Assembly (NCBI GenBank): GCA_963756575.1
Contig: CAVWOM010000021.1
Span: 930,001-994,000 of the forward strand
Origin: Palsa-504 sp963756575
GTDB taxonomy: Bacteria; Actinomycetota; Actinomycetes; Streptosporangiales; Streptosporangiaceae
DNA length: 64,000 nucleotides
Direction of reading: 5' to 3'
How positions within the stretch are numbered: the stretch's first letter is position 1; each line of letters opens with the position of its first letter. Shown here in pieces: positions 1 through 7,797 of the stretch. The position numbers and the translations under genes were made by a program. The notes beneath the pieces were generated by a model. That model had not been told where the DNA came from, did no database searches, and was given only the letters and a program-made list of their open reading frames with translations.

Positions 1-105
1 CAGCCACTGTCTCAGCTGGGCTCGCGCTACCGCGTCGTAGAACTGCCGGTAAACCGGGATCTGGTCGGTATCCGGCGCGATGATCGCGCGGGCCGCAAGC
101 TGCAC
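1..105 (-). CDS. N-terminal fragment of a probable SAM-dependent methyltransferase
   Basis: Only the first 35 codons are inside the window; the gene runs off the left edge. It starts at a GTG (103-105 on the plus strand reads CAC) with an AGGAG ribosome site 8 bases upstream. Codon third positions are strongly GC. The peptide contains DQIPVYRQFYDAVARAQL, which resembles the region just before motif I of small class I methyltransferases. That function is inferred from style only, because no SAM motif is visible. The gene is divergent from sigR, so the 165 bases between them hold both promoters. Confidence 0.45.
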   Translation of the reverse strand, partial: MQLAARAIIAPDTDQIPVYRQFYDAVARAQLRQWL

Positions 106-235
106 GGGCCGAACTCCTGACTCGGCGCCGTTGAGCTGCGGCCTGGCGGCGCTGTCGCGGGCGCCCGAAACCTCATCATTCCCGCGTTTGCGGGACCTTA
201 AGCCGGCAAGTTATACCGGCCGTGCCAGCCGTCAC

Positions 236-261
236 GGAATGACCGGATGCGCCGTCGTGTT
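236..261 (+). promoter_or_regulatory. SigR-type autoregulatory promoter (GGAAT-N18-GTT)
   Basis: GGAAT at 236-240 is followed after exactly 18 bases by GTT at 259-261. This is the consensus known for promoters of the disulfide-stress sigma factor SigR. It lies directly upstream of the sigR-like gene. The expected start of transcription, about 7 bases after GTT, falls at about 268-271, on or next to the in-frame ATG at 271. Confidence 0.8.
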
Positions 262-270
262 ACACGCGGC

Positions 271-999
271 ATGGCAGTCGCTACCCCACCTCGTGGCATG
301 CTGACGGAACCTCCGGACTCCGGCACGGTATCCTCCCGCACATACGGTTCGCACACCGGCGGGCCGGTGCCGTATTACCGCAAGGAGGTGGGTCCCGTTC
401 CGGAGACCCTCGAAGAGCGCGGCGAGCGCTTCGAGCAGGAGGTGCTGCCCTTCCTGGATCAGCTGTACTCCGCTGCCCTTCGGATGACCCGCAATCCGGC
501 GGACGCGGAAGACCTGGTGCAGGAGACCTTCGCCAAGGCTTACGCGTCGTTCCACCAGTTCCAGCAGGGCACGAACCTGAAGGCCTGGTTGTTCCGGATC
601 CTGACCAATACCTTCATCAACACCTACCGCAAGCGGCAGCGTGAGCCGCAGCGGTCGGGTGCGGAAGAGGTGGAGGACTGGCAGCTGGCGCGGGCGGCCT
701 CGCACACCTCGGGGGGACTGAAGTCGGCCGAGGCGGAGGCGCTGGAGCGCCTGCCCGATTCTGACATCAAGGAAGCGCTGCAGGCGCTGCCCGAGGAGTT
801 CAGGATCGCGGTCTACCTGGCCGACGTGGAAGGCTTCGCGTACAAGGAGATCGCGGACATCATGGAGACGCCGATCGGGACCGTGATGTCCCGCCTGCAT
901 CGCGGCCGCCGCCAGCTGCGGGACCTGCTCTCCGATTACGCGTCGGACCGCGGGATGGCGCGGGCCGAGGCCTCCGTGAACGGGGAGGAAGGGCGATGA
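271..999 (+). CDS. sigR: ECF RNA polymerase sigma factor, SigR/SigH family
   Basis: Group 4 (ECF) sigma factor for thiol-oxidative (disulfide) stress, held inactive by the zinc anti-sigma factor encoded next. Region 2 is seen in FLDQLYSAALRMTRNPADAE and DLVQETFAKAY, and region 4 in LPEEFRIAVYLADVEGFAYK with the GTVMSRLHRGRRQL recognition helix. The familiar protein core begins near PVPETLEERG. Possible starts are ATG 271, GTG 367 and GTG 388. The ATG at 271 lies at the predicted start of the SigR-type promoter, so a leaderless long form with about 32-39 extra residues is likely, while a shorter form would start at 367 or 388. Streptomyces SigR is known to have such a long, unstable induced isoform. 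The stop overlaps rsrA by 4 bases (ATGA), so translation is coupled. Confidence 0.93.
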   Translation: MAVATPPRGMLTEPPDSGTVSSRTYGSHTGGPVPYYRKEVGPVPETLEERGERFEQEVLPFLDQLYSAALRMTRNPADAEDLVQETFAKAYASFHQFQQGTNLKAWLFRILTNTFINTYRKRQREPQRSGAEEVEDWQLARAASHTSGGLKSAEAEALERLPDSDIKEALQALPEEFRIAVYLADVEGFAYKEIADIMETPIGTVMSRLHRGRRQLRDLLSDYASDRGMARAEASVNGEEGR

Positions 1000-1268
1000 G
1001 CTGCGGTAAGCCCCACGAGACCCCGTGTACCGAGGTACTGGACCGGGTCTACAGCTACATCGACCATGAGCTGGGCGACATGGACTGCGCCAAGATCCGC
1101 CAGCACCTCGATGAATGCGGACCCTGCCTGCGCGAATACGGCCTGGAAGAAGCGGTCAAGAAGCTGGTGGCCAAGCACTGCGGCTGCGACCCGGCGCCGG
1201 CCGCGCTGCGCGCCAAGGTTCTCCTCCGGATCTCCGAAGTTCGCGCCACTATCGAGTTCGCTGAGTAA
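996..1268 (+). CDS. rsrA: Zinc-containing redox anti-sigma factor RsrA
   Basis: A 90-residue ZAS-family anti-sigma factor that binds SigR in reducing conditions and releases it when disulfides form. The zinc/redox ligands sit at C3, H7, C11, C31, H37, C41 and C44, the same numbering I recall for Streptomyces RsrA, including the HxxxCxxC motif HLDECGPC. Two further cysteines, C62 and C64, lie near the C-terminus. It is cotranscribed with sigR through a 4-base overlap. Assignment is firm from the ligand pattern plus context. Confidence 0.95.
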   Translation: MSCGKPHETPCTEVLDRVYSYIDHELGDMDCAKIRQHLDECGPCLREYGLEEAVKKLVAKHCGCDPAPAALRAKVLLRISEVRATIEFAE

Positions 1269-1482
1269 TCACTCGCGTTCCGCGGTTACCCGATTTGCCA
1301 TGGCTTGCGGCAATTGCGCCGCGTGTGCCAGCGGCGATTGCTCATCGTGACGAAAGTGCTCACTGTTTGTTTACGATGAGATTTAGGCCTGCGCGAACGT
1401 CGGCGATCGCGTTATCCTGTGGTTGAACGATTACAACACGGGTGCGGCGAATGCGATTTCGCCCCTTAGGGAGGTCCGCCTC

Positions 1483-1575
1483 ATGCGTACAGGCGGTGAC
1501 GTTAAAGCTGGCCGACGTTCGCTCCTCGCGAGCGGATACGGCGAGTCGCACGCCCGCGGCGTGGCTTGGGGCTGA
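1483..1575 (+). CDS. Possible 30-residue small protein (leader-like ORF)
   Basis: The 214 bases 1269-1482 after rsrA show nothing I can name. Then a short reading frame starts with ATG at 1483, with a near-perfect ribosome site AGGGAGG (1468-1474) 8 bases upstream. It encodes 30 residues beginning MRTGGDVKAGRRSLLASGYG and ends at TGA 1575. It lies 52 bases before the first HD-GYP gene in the same direction. It is basic and glycine-rich with no membrane segment. I know no family for it. It could be a small protein or a translated leader controlling the next gene. The ribosome site is the main support. Confidence 0.4.
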   Translation: MRTGGDVKAGRRSLLASGYGESHARGVAWG

Positions 1576-1627
1576 CGTCACCAGTCCAGGTCCGCGGCGT
1601 ATGTACTCCTGACTGCGAGGGGGAAGT

Positions 1628-2980
1628 TTGGGCAAGCTCTCGCGGGTCGCACTGCTCTACATCGGTGCGGTGGCGGTAGCCGCCGTCACGCTGGTAGCCA
1701 GGGGGCCGTTCACCGGCCTCAAGTGGCAGTATGTCGTTTTCCTCGGGATCTTGGTCATTGTCTCGGAATCGAGAGCGACGCAACTGCGCAAAGGGCAGCT
1801 GAGCTGGTCTTCGAGTTCGGCCGCCATGCTTGCCTCGGTTGTCCTGGTCGGTCCCGTGGGCGCCGCCATTGTGGGGGCTTGCACCGCAATGGGCCTGCGC
1901 CGGGGCCCGCACATCCTGCAGCGCGTTTTCAATACCTCGATGTATGCGCTCAGCGCATACCTGGCCGGCCGGGCCTTTATCGCCTTCGGCGGTCACGTCG
2001 GCCTGCCGAACGAGAATTCCTTTCCTGACATCATCGCGCCGTTCGCCGGGGCGGCCCTGATCCACGTCGCGGCCAATCACGGGCTGCTCAGCGGCGTGCT
2101 CTGGCTGACCAGGAGCCCCGACCGGCCGCCGGCCGGCGCCCTCGGGGGCGGCCTGAGCGCCCGGCTGATGCTCTCCGACTTCGGCTACGCGGCCTACGGG
2201 CTGCTCATGGCCGCGCTGTGGAGCGTAGTCACCTACTTCGCCCCGCTGCTGGTGCTGATCCCGTTGTTCGTCGCCCGCTGGGCCGTCGCGCAGTTCGCCG
2301 AGCAGCAGAAGGCGTACGAGGCCACGGTCGGCGCGCTGTGCCAGGCCGTGGAGACCAAGGACTTCTACACCCGCGGGCACAGCGACCGGGTGTCCAGGGG
2401 CTCGGTCATGATCGCCCAGGAGATCGGCATGCGGAGCGACCGGACCGAGGCGATCAGGTACGCGGGGATGCTGCACGACGTGGGCAAGCTCGGCGTGCCC
2501 ACGAAGGTCCTGCAGAAGACGGGGAAGCTGACCGAGGAGGAGTACGCGGCCATCCAGCTGCACCCGATGCGCGGGCTCGACATCGTGCGCGAGATCGGGT
2601 TCCTGGACGAGGCGCTGGCCGGGATCATGCACCACCACGAGCGGATCGACGGGCGGGGCTACCCGATGGGCCTGGCCGGGGACGAGATCCCCGAGTTCGC
2701 CCGCGTGCTCGCGGTGGCCGACGCGTTCGACTCGATGACCTCCAACCGGTCCTACCGGGGCGCCCGCCCGGTCGCCGAGGCGATCGAGGAGCTCAGGAAG
2801 TGGTCGGGCACCCAGTTCGACCCGGCCTTCGTGGACGCCTTCGTCGCCGCGCTCAAACGCGAAGGCTGGGCGCGCCCCGAGCCGCCCGCGCCGGTGCTCG
2901 AGGCCGACGACCTGGCCACCGTCACCGCCCAGGATCACGACGACCCCGGTGCCCCCCTCCGCGTCATCGACAGCCGGTAG
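1628..2980 (+). CDS. Membrane-bound HD-GYP domain protein (probable c-di-GMP phosphodiesterase)
   Basis: A 450-residue protein with a TTG start preceded by GAGGGGG. The first ~230 residues form several hydrophobic segments (IGAVAVAAVTLVA, VVFLGILVIV, MLASVVLVGPVGAAIVGAC, LLMAALWSVVTYFAPLLVLI), a membrane input module. The C-terminal half is a full HD-GYP domain with LHDVGKLG at about residue 281, HHHERIDGRGYP at about 335 and ADAFDSMTSNRSYR. HD-GYP domains hydrolyse cyclic di-GMP or related dinucleotides, and all catalytic landmarks are present here. It is followed after 5 bases by a second member of the same architecture. The sensed signal is unknown. Confidence 0.88.
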   Translation: MGKLSRVALLYIGAVAVAAVTLVARGPFTGLKWQYVVFLGILVIVSESRATQLRKGQLSWSSSSAAMLASVVLVGPVGAAIVGACTAMGLRRGPHILQRVFNTSMYALSAYLAGRAFIAFGGHVGLPNENSFPDIIAPFAGAALIHVAANHGLLSGVLWLTRSPDRPPAGALGGGLSARLMLSDFGYAAYGLLMAALWSVVTYFAPLLVLIPLFVARWAVAQFAEQQKAYEATVGALCQAVETKDFYTRGHSDRVSRGSVMIAQEIGMRSDRTEAIRYAGMLHDVGKLGVPTKVLQKTGKLTEEEYAAIQLHPMRGLDIVREIGFLDEALAGIMHHHERIDGRGYPMGLAGDEIPEFARVLAVADAFDSMTSNRSYRGARPVAEAIEELRKWSGTQFDPAFVDAFVAALKREGWARPEPPAPVLEADDLATVTAQDHDDPGAPLRVIDSR

Positions 2981-2985
2981 AGCCG

Positions 2986-4299
2986 ATGGCCCAGCGACGA
3001 CACGAGCTGCGGCGGTACCCGTGGCAGGTGCGGGATTCGGGCCAGCTGCTGCTGGTCGCCGCGGCCGGGGTGTGGCTGGTCGCCTCGGTCGCGCAGACGG
3101 CCGCTGAAGGCCTGCGGGATCCGCGGATCGCCATCGCGTTCGGCGCCCTGATCGCGTTCGGCGAGGTCCTGCGGCTCAACCTGCCCGGCGACCGGGAGAC
3201 TGCCCCGATCGGGTTCGCCGGCGCGCTCGCCTACGCCCTGCTCATCCGCACCGGGACGCACGTCGTCCAGTACAGCGCCGAGCAGGTGGTGACCGTCGCC
3301 ACCATCGGCATGATCATCGGAGCGCTGCCGCACCTGGCCGTGGGCCGGCCGGCCCGGGTGGGCGGCATGGCCTCGCGCCTGCTCTGCGTCGCCTGCGTCG
3401 CCTACAGCTTCCGGCCGCTGGCCGGGAACAGCACCCTGGACAAACACTGGGGTCTGGCGTTCACGCTGATGACCTCGCTGGCCGTGCTCGCGCTGCTGCT
3501 CGAGGCGGTGCTCACCGCGCTGCTCCGGGTGGACGAGCAGCGGGCCCGGTTCCGGGTGGCGCTGGTCGACGAGATGCGCGTCCAGCTGCCGCTGGGGGCC
3601 GCGGTGGGAGCGTCCGCGCTGCTCATCGCGTTCGCGGCCGAGGTGATGGGGCTGTACTCGCTGGCCGTCTTCACCGCGCCGCTGCTCGTCACCCAGGTCG
3701 CCTTCCGCCGCTACGCCGGGATCCGGGCCACCTACCTGCAGACCGTGCGGGCCCTGGCCAAGGTGACCGAGATCGGCGGCTACGTCGAAGCCGGTCATTC
3801 CGAACGAGTGAGCCGTCTCGCCGTCGCTATCGGCCGCGAGCTGGGCATCCACGAGCCTCAGCTGCTCGAGCTCGAGTACGCCGCCCTCATGCACGACATC
3901 GGCCAGTTGTCGCTGCACGACCCGATTCCCGGCGGCGCCACCGTCCTGGTCTCCCGGCCGGACCAGCAGCGCATCGCCGAGCTCGGCGCCGACGTGATCC
4001 AGCAGGCCCAGGTGCTCGGCTCGGTGGCCGAGATCGTCCGCAGGCAGAACGAGCCCTACCGCGACACCGAGGGCGCGGCCAACGGCCACGGCGCCCCCGC
4101 GCGTCCGGCCGGCCCGCCGCTCAGCAGCCGCATCATCAAGGCCGCCAACGCCTTCGACGACCTGGTCGGCAGCTCCCTGGACCCCGGCCGCGCCGCGGCG
4201 GCGGTCCAGCGCCTCCGCCTGGACACCGCCAGCGAGTACGATCCCGCCACCGTCGAAGCCCTCAGCCGCGTAGTCAACCGCCGCTCGCTCATCATTTAG
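2986..4299 (+). CDS. Membrane-bound degenerate HD-domain protein, paralogue of the upstream HD-GYP gene
   Basis: A 437-residue protein; the ATG at 2986 lies 5 bases after the stop of the preceding HD-GYP gene, so the two are probably one operon. The N-terminal ~250 residues hold repeated hydrophobic segments (LLLVAAAGVWLVASVA, LAVLALLLEAVLTALL, ALLIAFAAEVMGLYSLAVF). The C-terminal region keeps the first HD motif (MHDIGQLSLHD, about residue 302) and a later RIIKAANAFDDLV segment. The HHExxDGxGYP signature is lost and replaced by RRQNEPYRDTEG. It is therefore likely impaired as a phosphodiesterase and may regulate or pair with its neighbour. That role is inference. The reading frame is open upstream to 2218, but that part is a shadow of the first gene. 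Confidence 0.85.
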   Translation: MAQRRHELRRYPWQVRDSGQLLLVAAAGVWLVASVAQTAAEGLRDPRIAIAFGALIAFGEVLRLNLPGDRETAPIGFAGALAYALLIRTGTHVVQYSAEQVVTVATIGMIIGALPHLAVGRPARVGGMASRLLCVACVAYSFRPLAGNSTLDKHWGLAFTLMTSLAVLALLLEAVLTALLRVDEQRARFRVALVDEMRVQLPLGAAVGASALLIAFAAEVMGLYSLAVFTAPLLVTQVAFRRYAGIRATYLQTVRALAKVTEIGGYVEAGHSERVSRLAVAIGRELGIHEPQLLELEYAALMHDIGQLSLHDPIPGGATVLVSRPDQQRIAELGADVIQQAQVLGSVAEIVRRQNEPYRDTEGAANGHGAPARPAGPPLSSRIIKAANAFDDLVGSSLDPGRAAAAVQRLRLDTASEYDPATVEALSRVVNRRSLII

Positions 4300-4438
4300 C
4301 TCTGCTAGCCCCGCTCGCCTCCGGGCGCTCGCAGTCGGCGTCTTCCCTCGTCGTTCGTCGCAAGCTCCTCACTCCTCAGTCCAGACGCCGACGCGCCCTT
4401 TGGCTCGCAGGGGGAGCCCCGCCGCCCCCGGTCCGGAA

Positions 4439-4491
4439 CGCACTGAAATCCCGGTTTCACCGCGTTCGAGCGCACTGAACCTCGGGTTTCA
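4439..4491. promoter_or_regulatory. Pair of near-identical palindromic operator-like repeats
   Basis: Two 21-base near repeats start at 4439 and 4471, 32 bases apart (about three DNA turns). Each has the form CGCACTGAA, then a CG-containing core, then GGTTTCA; the inner TGAA...TTTCA is an inverted repeat. They lie just upstream of the leaderless promoter of the biotin carboxylase gene, where a regulator could bind as two dimers. The regulator is unknown. The rest of 4300-4438 shows nothing recognisable. Confidence 0.45.
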
Positions 4492-4523
4492 TGCCCGTGG
4501 CGGGCCCCCGCTAGGCTGGGCGG

Positions 4524-5867
4524 GTGCTGGAATCGGTGCTGGTGGCCAACCGGGGCGAGATCGCCCGGCGGGTGATACGGACGGCCCGGCGGGTGGGGAT
4601 CCGGGCGGTCGCGGTGTACTCCGACGCCGACGCGGATCTGCCGTACGTGGGCGAGGCCGACGAGGCGGTGCGCATCGGCCCGGCTCAGCCCGCCCAGAGC
4701 TACCTGGACGCCGCGGCGCTCCTCGCCGCGGCCGCGAGGACCAAGGCCAAAGCCGTGCACCCCGGCTACGGCTTCCTGGCCGAGAACGCGGACTTCGCCC
4801 GCCAGGTGATCGCGGCCGGCCTGACCTGGGTGGGTCCTTCCCCGGAGGCCATCGAGCAGATGGGCGACAAGATCCGGGCCCGGAACCTGATGGAAAAGGC
4901 AGGCGTCCCGGTCGCGCCGGGCACCCGCGAGCCCGTGACCGACGTAGCCGCCGCCGTCCTTGCGGCCGAACGAGTCGGCTATCCCGTCATGGTCAAGGCC
5001 GCCGCTGGCGGTGGCGGAATCGGCATGGGCGCCGCGGCCGACGAGGCAGCTCTCCGTAAAGCGTTCGAGACCGCGCGCTCGCGCGCGGAGCGGTTCTTCG
5101 GCTCGCCCGAGATCTTGCTCGAGCGGTTCGTGGCGCGCGCCCGGCACGTCGAGGTGCAGATCCTCGGCCTGGCCGACGGGCGGGTCGTCGCCCTCGGCGA
5201 GCGCGACTGCTCGGTGCAGCGGCGGCACCAGAAGGTGGCCGAGGAGACTCCCTCGCCCGGCATCGACGCCGCGCTGCGCGAGCGGATGCTGGCCGCCGCC
5301 GTCCAGGCCGGGGAGGCCGTCGGCTACCGCGGCGCCGGGACGGTCGAGTGCCTGGTGGACGCGGACGCGGGGTCGTTCGTCTTCCTCGAGATGAACACCC
5401 GGCTGCAGGTCGAGCACCCCGTCACCGAACTGGTCACCGGCATCGACCTGGTGGAGCAGCAGTTCCTCATCGCCGCGGGCCAGCCGCCGTCCTTCGACCC
5501 GGCTTCGGTCAGACCCGCGGGGCACGCCATCGAACTGCGGGTCTACGCCGAGGACCCGGTCCGGTTCCTGCCCGGCCCCGGCACCATCACCGCGTGGGAA
5601 GAACCCGCGGGCGACGGCGTCCGGGTGGACGCCGGCTACCGCGCGGGCAACACGGTCACCCCGTTCTACGACCCCCTGCTGGCCAAGCTCTGCGTCCACG
5701 GCGCCGACCGGGCGCAGGCCCTGGACCGGGCGCGGGCGGCGGTGGCGGCCTTCCGCATCGCCGGCCCGAAGCACAACTTGCCGTTCCACGCGGAGCTTCT
5801 CACCAGCGCGGAGTTCGCCGGCGGGGGCTACGATACGTCCCTGGTGAGCAAGCTGCGTCCCCGGTAA
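4524..5867 (+). CDS. Biotin carboxylase subunit of an acyl-CoA carboxylase
   Basis: ATP-grasp enzyme that carboxylates biotin on a carrier protein using bicarbonate and ATP. At 447 residues it has the length of a stand-alone biotin carboxylase with no biotin domain of its own. Motifs are LVANRGEIARRVIRTARR at the N-terminus, HPGYGFLAENADFA, the glycine loop AAAGGGGIGMG, GERDCSVQRRHQKVAEE, and FLEMNTRLQVEHPVTE near residue 295. The GTG start at 4524 follows a TAGGCT hexamer (4512-4517) by 6 bases, which suggests a leaderless mRNA. The biotin carrier encoded 17 bases downstream is the obvious partner; no carboxyltransferase subunit is in the window. Confidence 0.92.
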   Translation: MLESVLVANRGEIARRVIRTARRVGIRAVAVYSDADADLPYVGEADEAVRIGPAQPAQSYLDAAALLAAAARTKAKAVHPGYGFLAENADFARQVIAAGLTWVGPSPEAIEQMGDKIRARNLMEKAGVPVAPGTREPVTDVAAAVLAAERVGYPVMVKAAAGGGGIGMGAAADEAALRKAFETARSRAERFFGSPEILLERFVARARHVEVQILGLADGRVVALGERDCSVQRRHQKVAEETPSPGIDAALRERMLAAAVQAGEAVGYRGAGTVECLVDADAGSFVFLEMNTRLQVEHPVTELVTGIDLVEQQFLIAAGQPPSFDPASVRPAGHAIELRVYAEDPVRFLPGPGTITAWEEPAGDGVRVDAGYRAGNTVTPFYDPLLAKLCVHGADRAQALDRARAAVAAFRIAGPKHNLPFHAELLTSAEFAGGGYDTSLVSKLRPR

Positions 5868-5884
5868 CGACGAAGGAGTCACGG

Positions 5885-6097
5885 ATGGCTGAGGTCCGGG
5901 CGGAGATGGTCGCGAACGTGTGGAAGGTGGTCGCGGCCGAAGGCGATCAGGTCGACGACGGCAGCACCCTGGTCATCCTCGAGTCGATGAAGATGGAGAT
6001 CCCGGTCCTGGCCGAGACCCCGGGCACCGTCACCGAGCTGCACGTCGCCGAAGGCGACGTAGTCCAGGAAGGCGACCTCATCGCCACCATCGGCTGA
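5885..6097 (+). CDS. Small biotinylated carrier protein (TB7.3/Rv3221c-like)
   Basis: A 70-residue biotinyl/lipoyl-attachment domain. The biotinylation site is the lysine in ESMKMEIP, followed by the usual GTV and GDLIATIG strands. The sequence matches the pattern I recall for M. tuberculosis TB7.3 almost end to end. The start ATG has a good GAAGGAG site 6 bases upstream. It lies just after the biotin carboxylase gene, so the two probably work together. In M. tuberculosis the homologue lies beside sigH-rshA, which agrees with the sigR-rsrA context here. Its stop is only 7 bases from the end of the convergent TPP-enzyme gene. Confidence 0.93.
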   Translation: MAEVRAEMVANVWKVVAAEGDQVDDGSTLVILESMKMEIPVLAETPGTVTELHVAEGDVVQEGDLIATIG

Positions 6098-6104
6098 GCC
6101 CGGC

Positions 6105-7758
6105 TTACACCCCGGTGGTCGAGCGCGGGTAGGCGATCTCCGCATCGGTAACCACATTGACCAGGTACGGCACGCCGGCATCGAAAGCGCGGCGCAGCGC
6201 CGGGCCGATGTCGCCGGGTGCGGTCACGAGTTCCCCGGCGCCGCCGAGGGCGCGCACCACCTCGTCGTAGCGGCAGCCCGGCTGCAGGTCGGCGGCGACG
6301 TCGTAGCCGTACAAAGATCGCATGGGATGCCGTTCCAGCCCCCAGCCGGCGTTGTTCCCGCACACGATGACCACCGGCAGCCCGTGCCGGACGAGGGTGT
6401 CGGCGTCCATCAGCGAGAAGCCGGCCGCGCCGTCGCCGAGCAGCAGGACGACCTGAGCCGAAGGCCGCGCGAGGCGGGCCGCGATCGCGTACCCCAGCCC
6501 GGTGCCCAGGCAGCCGAACGGTCCCGGGTCGAGCCAGCCGCCCGGCCGGGCCAGGCTCGACGTACTTGCCGGCGAACGAGACGAAGTCGCCGCCGTCCCC
6601 GATGACCACCGCGTCGTCGTCCAGGACCTTGAGCAGCTCGCCGTAGATGCGGGCCGGGTGCACCGGGTCGGCCTCGCTGGCCAGCAGCGGGCCGTCCGCC
6701 ACCAGCGCGGCCTGGACCGCCTCGGTCAGTCCCGGTACCCAGCCGGGGTCGGAGCCAGGAGTACCAGCCGTCGCCAGCGCGGTGAAGAACGCCGTCAGGT
6801 CACCCGCGGCCGACCCGGCCAGCGGGACGTGGGTCGCGACCCCGGCGAGGGAGTCGGCCACGTGGACCACCCGCGCCCGGGCCTCTTCCGGCCCGAACGA
6901 GCCGTACCCGAGGCGGAAGTCGAGCGGCGTCCCGGCCACGATGACCAGGTCGGCCTGGCGCAGCGCGGCCGACCGGGCCCGGGTCACCAGCAGTTCGTGG
7001 CCACGGGGCAGCACGCCGCGCGCCTGCCCGTTGGCGATCACCGGCAGCCGCAGCGCCTCCGCCAGCGACCGGGCCGCCTCCTCGGCGCCGCCCAGCCACA
7101 CGTCCGACCCCAGGACCAGCACCGGCCGCCGCGCCTCCCGGAGCAGCCCGGCGATCACGTCGACGTCCGCGGCCTCGGGCGCGGTCACCGGCAGCGGCCG
7201 GCGGGAAGGCCCCGGCGGCAGGTCCGCCTCGGCCTGGCCGTAGAGCGCCTCGAGCGAGATGTCGAGGAAGACCGGCCCCCGGTGCGCGCTCATCGCCAGC
7301 CGGAACGCCTCGTCCACCGATCCAGCCACGTCCGCCGTCAGATGCTCGGTCCAGGCGCGCTTGGTGACCGGGGCGACCAGCGGCGGGTGGTCCATCTCCT
7401 GCAGGCTGCCCGCGCCCCAGCGGTAGTCCGGTGCGCGGCCGGCCAGCACCACCACCGGCGCGCCGTTGAACCACGCGGTCGTCACCGCGCTGACCGAGTT
7501 GGTCACGCCCGGCCCGGCGGTGACCACGGCCAGCCCGGCCTGCCGGGTCAGCCGCGCGGTCGCCTCCGCGGCGAAGACGGCGGTCTGCTCGTGCCGCACG
7601 TCCAGGATGCGCATCGGCGCGTCCGGCCCCAGCGGCTTGACCGCCGCGTCGTAGAGCGGGAACACGTGCCCGCCGGACAGCGTGAACATGACCGGCACGC
7701 CGTGCTGCCGGGCGGCCGCCAGCGCGTGCGCCCCGCCATGACCCAAGATGCGTTCCAC
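6105..7758 (-). pseudogene. Acetolactate synthase-like TPP enzyme (IlvG/Rv1820-like), single frameshift
   Basis: Thiamine-diphosphate enzyme of the acetolactate synthase family. The first ~400 residues are in one frame (TLSGGHVFPLYDAA, RHEQTAVFAAEATARLTR, VVTAGPGVTNSVSAVTTAWF), up to GDGGDFVSFAGKYVE. The rest, with the TPP motif LLGDGAAGFSLMDADTLVRH and VIVCGNNAGWGLERHPM, is in another frame ending at 6105. The span is 1654 bases, one more than 551 codons. Removing one base near 6553-6557 restores VELARPGGWLDPGPFGCLG, so a 1-base insertion is very likely. It may be a sequencing error or a true mutation. The GTG start follows TAGCGT by 6 bases (leaderless). The substrate is uncertain; IlvG-type proteins are not proven acetolactate synthases. 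Confidence 0.85.
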
Positions 7759-7797
7759 GAGGGCACGCTACCAGTCGGTAAAGCCAGCAGGCAGAAG

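Noticed and set aside
1..120. Plus-strand open frame ending at TGA 118-120 as the tail of an upstream gene
   Set aside because: The minus-strand reading has a good ribosome site, GTG start, better codon bias and a more protein-like sequence.
306..330. Second SigR-type promoter (GGAAC ... GTA) before sigR
   Set aside because: The -10 part is GTA and the spacing is 17, so it does not meet the consensus.
2218..2985. N-terminal extension of the second HD protein
   Set aside because: It is a frame-shifted shadow of the first HD-GYP gene, very Arg/Gly-rich; the real start is ATG 2986.
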